From positions 1-64,000 of the forward strand of contig JANSWW010000005.1 of NCBI GenBank assembly GCA_024743275.1: 64,000 nt of DNA. The letters run 5' to 3'. The translations under genes were made by a program, and so were the position numbers. This DNA comes from Alphaproteobacteria bacterium (GTDB lineage Bacteria; Pseudomonadota; Alphaproteobacteria; JANSWW01). Numbering within the stretch: the stretch's first letter is position 1; each line of letters starts with the position of its first letter. Under the pieces are notes generated by a model that saw only the letters and a list, made by a program, of their open reading frames with translations, was not told the DNA's origin and made no database searches. Shown in pieces: positions 9,400 to 17,985 of this stretch.

Positions 9400-9714
9400 A
9401 TGAGGCTGCAAGACGAAATACGCCGACGTTCCGCCAGGATTATTGGTCCAGTACTTGGCATGCTGGCGGTCGGTTATTTCTGTTTTCACGGCGTGACCGG
9501 GGAGCATGGGCTTTTGGCCATGAAACGCCTGGACGTTGAAATGGCCGCCGCGTCCGGTGAATTGGAAAGTCTTTCCGAACGTCGGGGCATTCTCGAGCAT
9601 CGGGTCTCACTGCTCTCCCCGGCCGCCCTCGATCCTGACATGCTCGAGGAAAGAGCGCGCATCATGCTGAACATGGCGCATCCGGACGATGTAGTGATTT
9701 TGCTTAAGGAATGA
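9400..9714 (+). CDS. ftsB: FtsB/DivIC-type septum formation initiator
   Basis: Small bitopic division protein of 104 residues that bridges FtsL and FtsQ in the divisome. One membrane helix (residues about 15-30, IIGPVLGMLAVGYFCFHG), a short coiled coil (about 40-70) with heptad leucines, and the DPDMLEERARIMLNMA motif that ends the FtsB core. No ribosome site is visible before ATG 9400, so translation may depend on the leader structure. The position between eno and pdhA is conserved in alphaproteobacteria. Confidence 0.88.
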   Translation: MRLQDEIRRRSARIIGPVLGMLAVGYFCFHGVTGEHGLLAMKRLDVEMAAASGELESLSERRGILEHRVSLLSPAALDPDMLEERARIMLNMAHPDDVVILLKE

Positions 9715-9876
9715 TCGGTGCGAAATTTTCAAACCGTGCCCGCTGGAAAAACATTCTAAAATACCTAAAAATCGTTGACCGCCCGCATAGCCTTGAGTTG
9801 CGGGCGCCCGGTGTTATCCTCCCCCGCCGATGACCGCTTCGGAAAAGAAGCCGCCTGTCTAAAGGGAGAGAGCTCG

Positions 9877-10926
9877 ATGGCAGCCACCGCGAAGAAGACA
9901 TCCACCAGGACCACCCGTTCCAAGGCCGCCAAGCCCGCCAATAAGGTGGCCGCGGCAGATCCCGAACAGCTCAAGAAATACTATCGCGATATGCTGCTCT
10001 GCCGCCGGTTCGAGGAACGTGCCGGCCAGATGTACGGCATGGGTCTGATCGGCGGTTTCTGCCACCTTTATATCGGCCAGGAAGCGGTCGTGATCGGCAT
10101 CCAGGCCGCGCTGAAGGAAGGCGACAGCGTCATCACCAGCTATCGCGACCACGCCCACATGCTCGCCTGCGGCATGGAAAGCCGCGGCGTGATGGCCGAG
10201 CTGACCGGCCGGATCGGTGGCTATTCGAAGGGCAAGGGCGGCTCGATGCACATGTTCAGCCGCGAAAAGAACTTCTATGGCGGCCACGGCATTGTCGGCG
10301 CCCAGGTGCCGATCGGCACCGGCATCGGGTTCGCGTTGAAATACCAGGACACCGATAATCTCTGCGTTGCGTATCTCGGCGACGGCGCGCTCAACCAGGG
10401 CCAGGTCTATGAGAGCTTCAACATGGCGGCCCTCTGGAATCTTCCGGTGCTCTACATCATCGAGAACAACGAATACGCCATGGGCACGTCGGTCCAGCGG
10501 GCGGCGGCCGGTGGCCCGCAGGCCCCGGATCTCGCCCATCGCGGTCTCTCCTATGGCATCCCCGGCGAGGTGGTCGACGGCATGGACGTGCTGGCCGTGC
10601 GCGAAGCCGCCGATCGGGCGGTCACCTACATCCGCAACGGCAAGGGGCCGATGATCCTGGAGATGAAGACCTACCGCTACCGCGGTCACTCCATGTCCGA
10701 CCCGGCGAAATATCGGAGCAAGGACGAGGTCAACAAGATGCGGACCGAGCGCGATCCCATCGAGCGTCTGAAAGTGGCGCTTCTCGAGGGGGGCGTCGAG
10801 GAAGACGATCTCAAGAAGATCGACCGTGAGGTGAAGGACATCATCGCGGACGCCGCGGACTTCGCCCAGCAGTCGCCGGAGCCGGATCCGTCCGAGCTGT
10901 GGACCGACGTTCTCGTCGAAGCCTGA
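9877..10926 (+). CDS. pdhA: pyruvate dehydrogenase E1 alpha subunit
   Basis: Thiamine-diphosphate-dependent decarboxylation of pyruvate, forming the alpha2beta2 E1 with PdhB. 349 residues. The TPP motif GDGALNQGQ (168-176) leads to IIENNEYAMG, and the phosphorylation-loop-like YRYRGHSMSDPAKYR is present. An Ala/Lys-rich N-terminal tail of about 28 residues (KKTSTRTTRSKAAK) is disordered and may be for complex assembly. ATG 9877 follows AAAGGGAGAG, whereas the in-frame upstream start at 9775 lacks family similarity. A weak promoter (TTGAGT at 9793, TATCCT at 9815) overlaps a 7-bp hairpin at 9781-9805. First gene of the pdhA-pdhB-pdhC-cupin-lpd operon. Confidence 0.97.
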   Translation: MAATAKKTSTRTTRSKAAKPANKVAAADPEQLKKYYRDMLLCRRFEERAGQMYGMGLIGGFCHLYIGQEAVVIGIQAALKEGDSVITSYRDHAHMLACGMESRGVMAELTGRIGGYSKGKGGSMHMFSREKNFYGGHGIVGAQVPIGTGIGFALKYQDTDNLCVAYLGDGALNQGQVYESFNMAALWNLPVLYIIENNEYAMGTSVQRAAAGGPQAPDLAHRGLSYGIPGEVVDGMDVLAVREAADRAVTYIRNGKGPMILEMKTYRYRGHSMSDPAKYRSKDEVNKMRTERDPIERLKVALLEGGVEEDDLKKIDREVKDIIADAADFAQQSPEPDPSELWTDVLVEA

Positions 10927-10969
10927 TGGCGCGCCAATAAAAAGACATTTCTGAAGAGGGGTTTAGGGA

Positions 10970-12355
10970 ATGCCGATCGAAATTCTGATGCCGGCGCTGT
11001 CGCCGACCATGACCGAGGGCAAGCTGGCCTCCTGGCAAAAGAAACCGGGAGACCAAGTGTCGGCGGGCGATGTTCTGGCCGAGATCGAGACCGACAAGGC
11101 CACCATGGAGGTGGAAGCGGTCGACGAGGGGGTGCTCGGCAAGATCCTGATCGACGAGGGCACCGAGAACGTGGCCGTCAACACGCCGATCGCCGTGCTG
11201 CTGGAAGACGGTGAGGATGAAAGCGCCCTGGAAGGGGCGGGTCGCTCCGCCGCGCCGGCGCCCGCACCGGTCGAGGGGGCCAAAGAGACGCCTGCGCCGG
11301 CTCCTGCCGCACCGGCCGCCGCCGCACCGTTGGCCACGTCGCCGGCAAGCGACGAGGATAAGTACTTCACCGAGACCAAGACCCAGTCCGTCCGCGAGGC
11401 CCTGCGCGATGCCATGGCCGAGGAAATGCGCGGCGACGGCAACATCTTCGTGATGGGCGAGGAGGTCGCGGAGTATCAGGGCGCTTATAAAGTGACCCAG
11501 GGGCTGCTCGACGAATTCGGCGACAAGCGTGTCATCGATACGCCGATCACCGAGCACGGCTTCACCGGGCTGGGCGTCGGTGCCGCCTTCATGAACCTGA
11601 AGCCGATCGTCGAGTTCATGACCTTCAATTTCGCCATGCAGGCGATCGACCACATCATCAACTCGGCCGCCAAGACGCTCTATATGTCAGGCGGCCAGAT
11701 GGGTTGCCCGATTGTCTTCCGCGGCCCGAACGGCGCCGCCTCCCGGGTCGCCGCCCAGCACAGCCAGTGCTATGCCAGCTGGTACGCCCACTGTCCTGGC
11801 TTGAAGGTCGTCTCACCCTGGTCCGCGTCGGACGCCAAGGGGCTGCTCAAGTCGGCGATCCGCGATCCGAACCCGGTGATCTTCCTGGAGAACGAGATCC
11901 TCTACGGCCAGTCCTTCGAGGTTCCGACCGATGAGGACTTCACCATTCCGATCGGCAAGGCGAAGATCGAGCGGTCGGGCAGCGACGTGACCATCGTCGC
12001 GCTGTCCATCATGGTCGGTAAGGCGCTGACCGCGGCCGAGGAACTCGCCAAGGAGGGGATCGAGGCGGAAGTCATCAACCTCCGCTCGGTGCGTCCGCTC
12101 GATACCGAGACCATCGTGAATTCGATCAAGAAAACCAATCGGATGGTTTCCGTCGAGGAGGGCTGGCCCTTCGCCGGCATCGGGTCCGAGATCGCGGCGC
12201 AGATGATGGAGCACGCCTTCGATTATCTCGACGCGCCGGTCGCCCGGGTCTGCGGGGTCGACGTGCCGCTGCCCTATGCGGCCAATCTCGAACGGATGGC
12301 TCTGCGCCAGCCGGAAGACATCGTCGAGGCGGCCAAGGCCGTCTGCTACCGCTAA
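10970..12355 (+). CDS. pdhB: pyruvate dehydrogenase E1 beta subunit with lipoyl domain
   Basis: The 461-residue protein has an N-terminal lipoyl domain (1-80, lipoyl-lysine K43 in DKATMEV), a Pro/Ala linker (about 84-125) and the transketolase-like E1-beta domain (about 130-461). A lipoylated E1-beta is known from several alphaproteobacteria and gives the complex additional swinging arms. The DNA of the lipoyl domain is strongly similar to that of pdhC 1.4 kb downstream, with identical runs around the lipoyl lysine, so duplication or gene conversion is likely. 43 bases separate it from pdhA, 32 from pdhC. Confidence 0.97.
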   Translation: MPIEILMPALSPTMTEGKLASWQKKPGDQVSAGDVLAEIETDKATMEVEAVDEGVLGKILIDEGTENVAVNTPIAVLLEDGEDESALEGAGRSAAPAPAPVEGAKETPAPAPAAPAAAAPLATSPASDEDKYFTETKTQSVREALRDAMAEEMRGDGNIFVMGEEVAEYQGAYKVTQGLLDEFGDKRVIDTPITEHGFTGLGVGAAFMNLKPIVEFMTFNFAMQAIDHIINSAAKTLYMSGGQMGCPIVFRGPNGAASRVAAQHSQCYASWYAHCPGLKVVSPWSASDAKGLLKSAIRDPNPVIFLENEILYGQSFEVPTDEDFTIPIGKAKIERSGSDVTIVALSIMVGKALTAAEELAKEGIEAEVINLRSVRPLDTETIVNSIKKTNRMVSVEEGWPFAGIGSEIAAQMMEHAFDYLDAPVARVCGVDVPLPYAANLERMALRQPEDIVEAAKAVCYR

Positions 12356-12387
12356 AAGACGCGACGGAAGATAAGGGGGGAAGACCC

Positions 12388-13722
12388 ATGCCGATCCAGA
12401 TTCTGATGCCGGCCCTGTCGCCGACGATGACCGAGGGCAAACTGGCGTCCTGGGAGATGTCCGTGGGCGACACGGTGTCCGCCGGGGATGTGTTGGCCGA
12501 GATCGAGACCGACAAGGCCACCATGGAGGTCGAGGCGGTCGACGAGGGCAAACTGGCCAAGATTTTGGTCGAAGCGGGGACCGAAGGCGTCGCCGTGAAC
12601 ACGCCGATCGCCATCCTGCTGGAAGAGGGCGAGGACGAAAGCGCGCTCGAGGGCATGGGCGGCGGCGCGCCCGCACCGGTCGCCGAAGCCGCGGCACCCG
12701 TCGCGAACGAGACCGCGGCCCCCGCCGCCGCGCCGGTGGCCGAAACAAAGGCGCCGGCCGCGCCGAAATCCGGCGATGGCGGGCGGATCTTCGCAAGCCC
12801 GCTGGCCCGTCGCATCGCCGAGCAGAAAGGCGTCGATCTCTCCACCCTGACCGGTTCCGGCCCGAACGGCCGCATCGTCAAGGCGGATGTCGAGGCCGCG
12901 TCCGGCGCTCCGGCCGCCGCGCCGCAAACCGCGGCGCCCGCTGCTCAACCCGCCGCTCAACCCGCCGCTCAACCCGCCGCGGCGCCCGCGCCGTCCGGGC
13001 CGGGTGCCAAGCAGCTCGCCGACATGCTCGGAATGGATTACGAGCTGGAACCGCTTTCCGGCATGCGCAAGACCATCGCCAAGCGTCTCACCGAATCGAA
13101 GCAGACGGTGCCGCATTTCTACCTGACGGTGGATTGCGAACTGGACAAGCTGCTGGCGCTCCGCAAGGAACTCAACGCCAAGGCCGGCGACGACGGCGTC
13201 AAGCTGTCGGTGAACGACCTGATCATCAAGGCCTCGGCCGTGGCCCTCAAGCAGGTGCCGGCGGCGAACGCCTCCTACGATCCGGAAGGCACGCTTTATT
13301 ATAAGAACGCCGACATCTCGGTGGCCGTCGCGACGCCGGCCGGCTTGATCACCCCGATCATCAAGGCGGCCCAGAATAAGGGCCTGGCCACGATCTCGGC
13401 GGAGATGAAGGACCTCGCCGCCCGCGCTCGGGACAACAAGCTGAAGCCCGAGGAGTATCAGGGCGGGACGTTCTCGATCTCGAATCTCGGTATGTTCGGG
13501 ATCAAGGATTTTGCCGCAGTGATCAACCCGCCCCAGGGTTGTATCCTGGCGGTCGGTGCCGGCGAACAGCGTCCGGTGGTGAAGGACGGGGCGCTTGCCG
13601 TCGCGACCGTGATGTCGGTGACGCTCTCTGTCGACCACCGGGTGGTTGACGGCGCCGTCGGGGCTCAGTTCCTCGCCGCCTTCAAGAAACTCGTCGAAGA
13701 CCCGATGACGATGCTGCTTTGA
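12388..13722 (+). CDS. pdhC: dihydrolipoamide acetyltransferase (E2)
   Basis: E2 core of the pyruvate dehydrogenase complex, 444 residues: one lipoyl domain (1-80, lipoyl-lysine K43), Ala/Pro linker, peripheral-subunit-binding domain (about 132-168, FASPLARRIAEQKGVDL), second linker with a 12-bp tandem repeat, then the catalytic acetyltransferase domain (about 208-444) with the active-site motif DHRVVDG (H417, D421). It transfers the acetyl group from lipoate to CoA. Ribosome site GGGGGGAAG precedes the ATG. Confidence 0.97.
   Translation: MPIQILMPALSPTMTEGKLASWEMSVGDTVSAGDVLAEIETDKATMEVEAVDEGKLAKILVEAGTEGVAVNTPIAILLEEGEDESALEGMGGGAPAPVAEAAAPVANETAAPAAAPVAETKAPAAPKSGDGGRIFASPLARRIAEQKGVDLSTLTGSGPNGRIVKADVEAASGAPAAAPQTAAPAAQPAAQPAAQPAAAPAPSGPGAKQLADMLGMDYELEPLSGMRKTIAKRLTESKQTVPHFYLTVDCELDKLLALRKELNAKAGDDGVKLSVNDLIIKASAVALKQVPAANASYDPEGTLYYKNADISVAVATPAGLITPIIKAAQNKGLATISAEMKDLAARARDNKLKPEEYQGGTFSISNLGMFGIKDFAAVINPPQGCILAVGAGEQRPVVKDGALAVATVMSVTLSVDHRVVDGAVGAQFLAAFKKLVEDPMTMLL
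12937..12972 (+). repeat. 12-bp tandem repeat in the pdhC linker
   Basis: Three copies of cccgcYgctcaa in frame (PAAQ repeated) inside the second Ala/Pro linker of PdhC. Being in frame, copy-number change would only lengthen or shorten the flexible linker. Confidence 0.85.
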
Positions 13723-13748
13723 CCCCTTGTCGCGAGGAGGGCCGACCC

Positions 13749-14105
13749 ATGGAAAAAAAGTCTTTGAACGAGGTCTTTGACAGTTTCGACGCGCAGTGGC
13801 AGCCGCATCTGATCGGCACGGTGAACGAGACCGCCGTAAAGGTCGCCAAAATCGAAGGTGAATTCGTCTGGCACCATCACGAAACCGAGGACGAGATGTT
13901 CATCGTCATCAAGGGATCGTTCGACATGGAACTCCGCGACCGGACCATCACGCTCGAGGAAGGGGACTATCTCGTCGTTCCGCGCGGCGTCGAGCATCGC
14001 CCCGTGGCCCGGCAAGAGTGCTGGATCATGATGGTCGAGCCGGCGACAACCCTGAATACCGGCAATGTTCAGAATGAAAGAACCCGGGAGCCGATCGAGG
14101 TCTGA
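13749..14105 (+). CDS. cupin-domain protein
   Basis: A 118-residue single-domain cupin. The two motifs are visible: HHHETEDEMFIVIKGSFDMEL (metal ligands in HHHETEDE) and EGDYLVVPRGVEHRPVA. Such small cupins bind a divalent metal and may be isomerases, dioxygenases or ligand sensors; the function here is not known. ATG 13749 is preceded by GAGGAGGG. It sits between pdhC and lpd with 26- and 29-base gaps, so it is expressed with the pyruvate dehydrogenase complex; an accessory role is inference from position. Confidence 0.82.
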   Translation: MEKKSLNEVFDSFDAQWQPHLIGTVNETAVKVAKIEGEFVWHHHETEDEMFIVIKGSFDMELRDRTITLEEGDYLVVPRGVEHRPVARQECWIMMVEPATTLNTGNVQNERTREPIEV

Positions 14106-14134
14106 CGGCCGACCCCGGGAACAAGGAGCAAATC

Positions 14135-15544
14135 ATGGCGGATACGGATTTTGATCTCATTGTGGTCGGCGGCGGTCCGGGCGGTTATGTCGCCGCGATC
14201 CGGGGCGCGCAGCTCGGCATGAAGGTTGCCTGCGTCGAGCGGGAACATCTCGGCGGCATCTGCCTCAACTGGGGCTGTATTCCGACCAAGGCGCTGTTGC
14301 GGTCGTCGGAGATATACCATCTGCTGCACAATCTCGATCAGTTCGGCTTTTCCGCCAAGGAGGTCTCCTTCGATCTACAGAAAGTGGTGAAGCGGTCCCG
14401 GGGCGTCGCAGGGCAGCTCTCCAAAGGCGTCGGGCACCTCCTGAAGAAAAACAAGGTCGCCCATATCGACGGGCACGGGAAGCTGGACGGTACGGCCGGC
14501 GGCAAGCGCAAGGTCGCGGTCGAGAAGGACGGCAAGACCACGTCTTACACGGCCAAGAACGTCATCCTGGCGACCGGTGCCCGGGCCCGCGAACTCCCCG
14601 GCCTGGAGAGCGACGGCAAGCTGGTCGTGACCTATAAGCAGGCGATGGTCCCGGACAGCATGCCGAAGAAGCTTCTGGTTGTCGGCTCGGGCGCCATCGG
14701 CATCGAATTCGCGAGCTTCTACCGTTCGATGGGCGCGGAGGTGACGGTCGTCGAGGTGATGGACCGCATTCTGCCGGTCGAGGACGCGGAGATCTCGCAA
14801 TTCGCCCATAAGGCCTTCGAGAAGCAGGGGATGAAGATCATCACCAAGGCCGGGGTGAAGGCGCTCGACCGCAAGGGCGGGACCGTGACCGCGACTATCG
14901 ATGTCGGCGGCAAGGCCGAAAAGCACGACTTCGACCGGGTCATCATGGCGGTCGGCATCGTCGGCAATGTGGAAAATCTCGGGCTCGAGGGCACCAAGGT
15001 CAAAGTCGACCGGACCCATATCGTCACCGATCCCTATGGCGCGACCGGCGAGCCGGGTGTCTATGCCATCGGCGACCTGACCGGCGCGCCCTGGCTGGCC
15101 CATAAAGCGAGCCATGAGGGCGTGCTCTGCGTCGAGAAGATGGCCGGCGTCAAAGGCGTCCACCCCATCGACACCAAGAACATCCCGGGCTGCACCTATT
15201 GCTCGCCGCAGGTCGCCTCCGTCGGCCTGACCGAGGAAAAGGCCAAGGAAGCGGGCCACAAGCTCAAGGTCGGCCGCTTCCCCTATATCGGCAACGGCAA
15301 GGCGATCGCGCTCGGCGAGCCGGAGGGCCTCGTCAAGACGATCTTCGATGCCGAGACCGGCGAGCTGCTCGGCGCCCATATGGTCGGCGCGGAAGTCACC
15401 GAACTGATCCAGGGCTACGGTATCGCCAAGACCATGGAGACGACGGAGCAGGAGCTGATGCACACCATCTTCCCGCATCCAACCCTTTCCGAAATGATGC
15501 ATGAGAGCGTGCTGGACGCCTATGGCCGGGCGATCCACTTCTAG
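14135..15544 (+). CDS. lpd: dihydrolipoyl dehydrogenase (E3)
   Basis: FAD- and NAD-dependent reoxidation of dihydrolipoate, 469 residues. N-terminal FAD motif VVGGGPGGYVAAIR, redox-active disulfide GGICLNWGCIPTKAL (C43, C48), NAD-binding GSGAIGIEFASFY near 190, and the C-terminal active-site HTIFPHPTLSEMMHE with the catalytic His-Glu pair. Last pdh gene of the operon; a 9-bp hairpin lies downstream at 15581-15605. Confidence 0.97.
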   Translation: MADTDFDLIVVGGGPGGYVAAIRGAQLGMKVACVEREHLGGICLNWGCIPTKALLRSSEIYHLLHNLDQFGFSAKEVSFDLQKVVKRSRGVAGQLSKGVGHLLKKNKVAHIDGHGKLDGTAGGKRKVAVEKDGKTTSYTAKNVILATGARARELPGLESDGKLVVTYKQAMVPDSMPKKLLVVGSGAIGIEFASFYRSMGAEVTVVEVMDRILPVEDAEISQFAHKAFEKQGMKIITKAGVKALDRKGGTVTATIDVGGKAEKHDFDRVIMAVGIVGNVENLGLEGTKVKVDRTHIVTDPYGATGEPGVYAIGDLTGAPWLAHKASHEGVLCVEKMAGVKGVHPIDTKNIPGCTYCSPQVASVGLTEEKAKEAGHKLKVGRFPYIGNGKAIALGEPEGLVKTIFDAETGELLGAHMVGAEVTELIQGYGIAKTMETTEQELMHTIFPHPTLSEMMHESVLDAYGRAIHF

Positions 15545-15580
15545 GCCGGGTGTGATCATCCGGTATGGCTGATGCGGCAA

Positions 15581-15605
15581 ATCGGCGGTCGCGGAAACCG
15601 CCGAT
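15581..15605 (+). terminator. hairpin between lpd and lipA
   Basis: Perfect 9-bp stem atcggcggt / accgccgat with a 7-base loop, 36 bases after the lpd stop. A second short stem, acgcc / ggcgt, ends in tttta near 15630. Together they may terminate or attenuate transcription into lipA. Confidence 0.45.
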
Positions 15606-15648
15606 ACGCCCCATTTAGCGGTAAGGCGTTTTAGAGCGAGACATCGAC

Positions 15649-16593
15649 ATGACCCTGGAATCCAAAGTCCGTCACCCGGAAAAGGCCCATAAGCCCGACA
15701 ACCCGGTGCATATGAAGAAACCGTCCTGGATCAGGGTCAAGGCGCCGGTCTCGAAGGAATATGACGAGACCCGCCAGCTCATGCGCAAGCTTGGCCTCGC
15801 GACAGTCTGCGAGGAGGCGGCTTGTCCAAACATCGGCGAATGCTGGAAGAACAAGCACGCGACCGTGATGATCCTTGGCAGCGTGTGTACGCGCGCTTGC
15901 GCCTTCTGCAACGTGGCGACCGGCCGTCCGGACAAGCTCGACCCGCATGAGCCGGATCATGTGGCAACGGCGGCGGCGGAACTCGGCCTGGAGCATATCG
16001 TCATCACCTCGGTCGACCGGGACGACCTGCCGGATGGCGGGGCGGAGCATTTCGCCCAGGTCATTCGGGCGCTGCGCAAGCACACGCCGGACACGACGGT
16101 CGAGGTCTTGACTCCGGACTTCCTCAAAAAGCCGGGCTCGACCGAGATCGTCGCGACGGCGCGTCCGGACGTGTTCAACCACAATCTCGAAACCGTGCCG
16201 CGGCTCTATAACGCGATCCGACCGGGTGCGCGCTATTACAACTCGCTGCGTCTGCTCGACACGGCGAAGCAGGTCGATCCGACGATCTTCACCAAGTCGG
16301 GCCTGATGGTCGGCCTGGGCGAAAGCAACGAGGAGATCATCCAGGTTATGGACGACCTCCGCGCCGCCGATGTCGATTTCCTCACCATCGGCCAGTATCT
16401 CCAGCCGACGCCCAAGCATGCGCCGGTGGACCGGTTCGTGACGCCGGAGGAGTTCAAGAAGCTGGAACGCATCGCCTATGCCAAGGGGTTCCTGATGGTA
16501 TCCGCTTCTCCGCTGACCCGGTCGTCCTATCACGCGGGCGACGATTTCAAGAAAATGAGAGCCGCCCGCGAAGCACAACTCGCCATGACCTAG
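15649..16593 (+). CDS. lipA: lipoyl synthase
   Basis: Radical-SAM enzyme that inserts two sulfurs into octanoyl groups, here presumably on PdhB and PdhC. 314 residues with both iron-sulfur clusters visible: auxiliary cluster cysteines C54, C59, C65 ([12 protein letters not shown]) and the radical-SAM CxxxCxxC at C80, C84, C87 (CTRACAFC). The C-terminal [10 protein letters not shown] supplies the serine ligand of the auxiliary cluster. The location after lpd fits supply of lipoate to the complex encoded upstream. Confidence 0.97.
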   Translation: MTLESKVRHPEKAHKPDNPVHMKKPSWIRVKAPVSKEYDETRQLMRKLGLATVCEEAACPNIGECWKNKHATVMILGSVCTRACAFCNVATGRPDKLDPHEPDHVATAAAELGLEHIVITSVDRDDLPDGGAEHFAQVIRALRKHTPDTTVEVLTPDFLKKPGSTEIVATARPDVFNHNLETVPRLYNAIRPGARYYNSLRLLDTAKQVDPTIFTKSGLMVGLGESNEEIIQVMDDLRAADVDFLTIGQYLQPTPKHAPVDRFVTPEEFKKLERIAYAKGFLMVSASPLTRSSYHAGDDFKKMRAAREAQLAMT

Positions 16594-16607
16594 TCCATAG
16601 AGCACCC

Positions 16608-17087
16608 ATGCCGAAGCATTCAGAGAAGCGGGTCGTCCCCTATTCGCCCGCCCAGATGTATGATCTTGTCGCCGATGTGAACCGCTATAGCGAGTTCCTG
16701 CCCTGGTGCCTTGGCTCCCGGATCCGGCGGCAGGACGCGGAGATGATCGACGCGGACCTGATCATCGGCTTCAAGATCTACCGGGAGAAATTCGGATCCC
16801 GGGTGGAACTCGACCGCGACACACGGACGATCCGCACCGCCTATCTCGACGGCCCGTTCAAATACCTCAAGAATCAGTGGGTGTTTCATCCGGACGAGCA
16901 GGGCTGCATGGTCGACTTCTATGTCGACTTCGAGTTCAAGTCGAAGACCCTGAGCCGGGTCATCGAGCCGCTGTTCAACGAGGCGGTCAAACGCATGGTC
17001 CGTGCCTTCGAGAGCCGTGCCCGGGACCTCTATGGCGGTCAGCGCATGCCGTCGGAACAGATCATTCACCAGACGTCCCGGAGTTGA
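16608..17087 (+). CDS. RatA/COQ10-like START-domain protein
   Basis: 159 residues with the SRPBCC/START fold; starts HSEKRVVPYSPAQMYDLVADV and continues YSEFLPWCLGSRI, matching the family that includes mitochondrial COQ10 (ubiquinone binding) and E. coli RatA. In alphaproteobacteria it regularly follows lipA, and a role in ubiquinone use is more likely than toxin activity; no antitoxin partner is adjacent. The gap to lipA is 14 bases, so cotranscribed. Confidence 0.85.
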   Translation: MPKHSEKRVVPYSPAQMYDLVADVNRYSEFLPWCLGSRIRRQDAEMIDADLIIGFKIYREKFGSRVELDRDTRTIRTAYLDGPFKYLKNQWVFHPDEQGCMVDFYVDFEFKSKTLSRVIEPLFNEAVKRMVRAFESRARDLYGGQRMPSEQIIHQTSRS

Positions 17088-17135
17088 TTTGATCCAAGCG
17101 GATCGGGCCTCGGGCAGGGAAGGGAGCGGAGAGAT

Positions 17136-17519
17136 ATGTCTATGCCGACCGACGCCGACCGCACCGCCATCGAAGCCGCGATGCAGGCCTATTTCGATTG
17201 TCTTTGGACCGGCAACGCCGATCTGTGGCGCCACAAGGCCTTCCACCCTCAGGCCCATATGTATGGGATCATGGACGGGGAGGCGAAGGACTGGCCGATC
17301 GGCGAGGTCTGCGACCGCATCGACGCGCGACCGTCGTCCAAGGATTTCGGCACGGAGCGTCAGGATCATGTCCTCGCCATCGACATGACCTCGCCGACCT
17401 CGGCGCTGGTCAAATGCGAGGTCGCGGTGCTCGACAAGTATTACCGGGACCTGTTGACCTTCCTCAAAATCGACGGCGACTGGAAGATCATCTCCAAGAC
17501 CTTCCATCAAATCCGCTAA
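17136..17519 (+). CDS. NTF2-like (SnoaL/lumazine-binding-like) protein
   Basis: 127 residues with the cone-shaped NTF2-like fold: N-terminal helices DADRTAIEAAMQAYFDCLWTG, then strands ending in FLKIDGDWKIISKTFHQI. Members are enzymes or ligand-binding proteins of very varied function, so no activity is assigned. The ribosome site GGAG precedes ATG 17136. Its stop overlaps by four bases the stop of the convergent YunG-like gene. A diverged copy of its last 45 bases reappears at about 17929. Confidence 0.82.
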   Translation: MSMPTDADRTAIEAAMQAYFDCLWTGNADLWRHKAFHPQAHMYGIMDGEAKDWPIGEVCDRIDARPSSKDFGTERQDHVLAIDMTSPTSALVKCEVAVLDKYYRDLLTFLKIDGDWKIISKTFHQIR

Positions 17520-17902
17520 TCCTGTGGGTCCGATTTGGTCCGTTCAAGCACAGTCTTCACGGCGCGGCTTAGATATCCGTACTGATCAGCATTGGTATCG
17601 CCGAGGGCTTCTTCGCGATCCGATGGGATGTTGTCGTATTGCAGGGGGGCGTCGAACTGACTGTCGGTGAAATCGACGATCTCCCCGTCGATCTGATTGT
17701 AGAAGTGCCAAAGATCGCCATAGCGCGTCTTCAAGATCTCTCCCCCGAGATGGTCGTGGGCGACCAGCGCCGAGACGCCACAATTGCCCAGGGCCGGGTT
17801 CTCCGGTTTCCACTTTGTGCTCGACCGAAGGCTCCAGGATCGGCGGAGTGCCGCCTGAACGGCGTTGATCGATGGGACCCTGTCGTTGTCCTTGTGTGTC
17901 AT
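17516..17902 (-). CDS. YunG-like protein
   Basis: 128 residues resembling the YunG family of unknown function. The matching part is STKWKPENPALGNCGVSALV followed by GGEILKTRYGDLWHFYNQIDG and VDFTDSQF: a conserved Cys after NPALG, then a Tyr/His-Asn region, reminiscent of a small cysteine-peptidase-like or transglutaminase-like fold, though catalysis is unproven. Start ATG 17902 has GGAGAG upstream. It sits between the complete NTF2-like gene and a detached copy of that gene's 3' end, as though inserted there. Confidence 0.7.
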   Translation of the reverse strand: MTHKDNDRVPSINAVQAALRRSWSLRSSTKWKPENPALGNCGVSALVAHDHLGGEILKTRYGDLWHFYNQIDGEIVDFTDSQFDAPLQYDNIPSDREEALGDTNADQYGYLSRAVKTVLERTKSDPQD

Positions 17903-17910
17903 GGTTAACT

Positions 17911-17972
17911 CTCTCCGCCTCCCAAGATGGCGAGTGGACGATCGTTGCCAAGATCTTCCATCAGATCTCCCC
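17911..17972 (+). pseudogene. 3'-end remnant of an NTF2-like gene
   Basis: The plus strand reads DGEWTIVAKIFHQIS at 17926-17970, against DGDWKIISKTFHQIR at the end of the intact gene (17472-17516); the DNA agrees at roughly 36 of 45 positions. There is no start codon or rest of the domain, and the frame runs into the 3' end of the amidohydrolase gene. It is either a leftover of a tandem duplicate or a footprint of the insertion of the YunG-like gene. Confidence 0.6.
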
Positions 17973-17985
17973 AAAAACCCAAAAA

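Noticed and set aside
16608..17087. Toxin-antitoxin module (RatA toxin)
   Set aside because: No antitoxin gene is adjacent and the lipA-linked position fits the COQ10-like housekeeping member.
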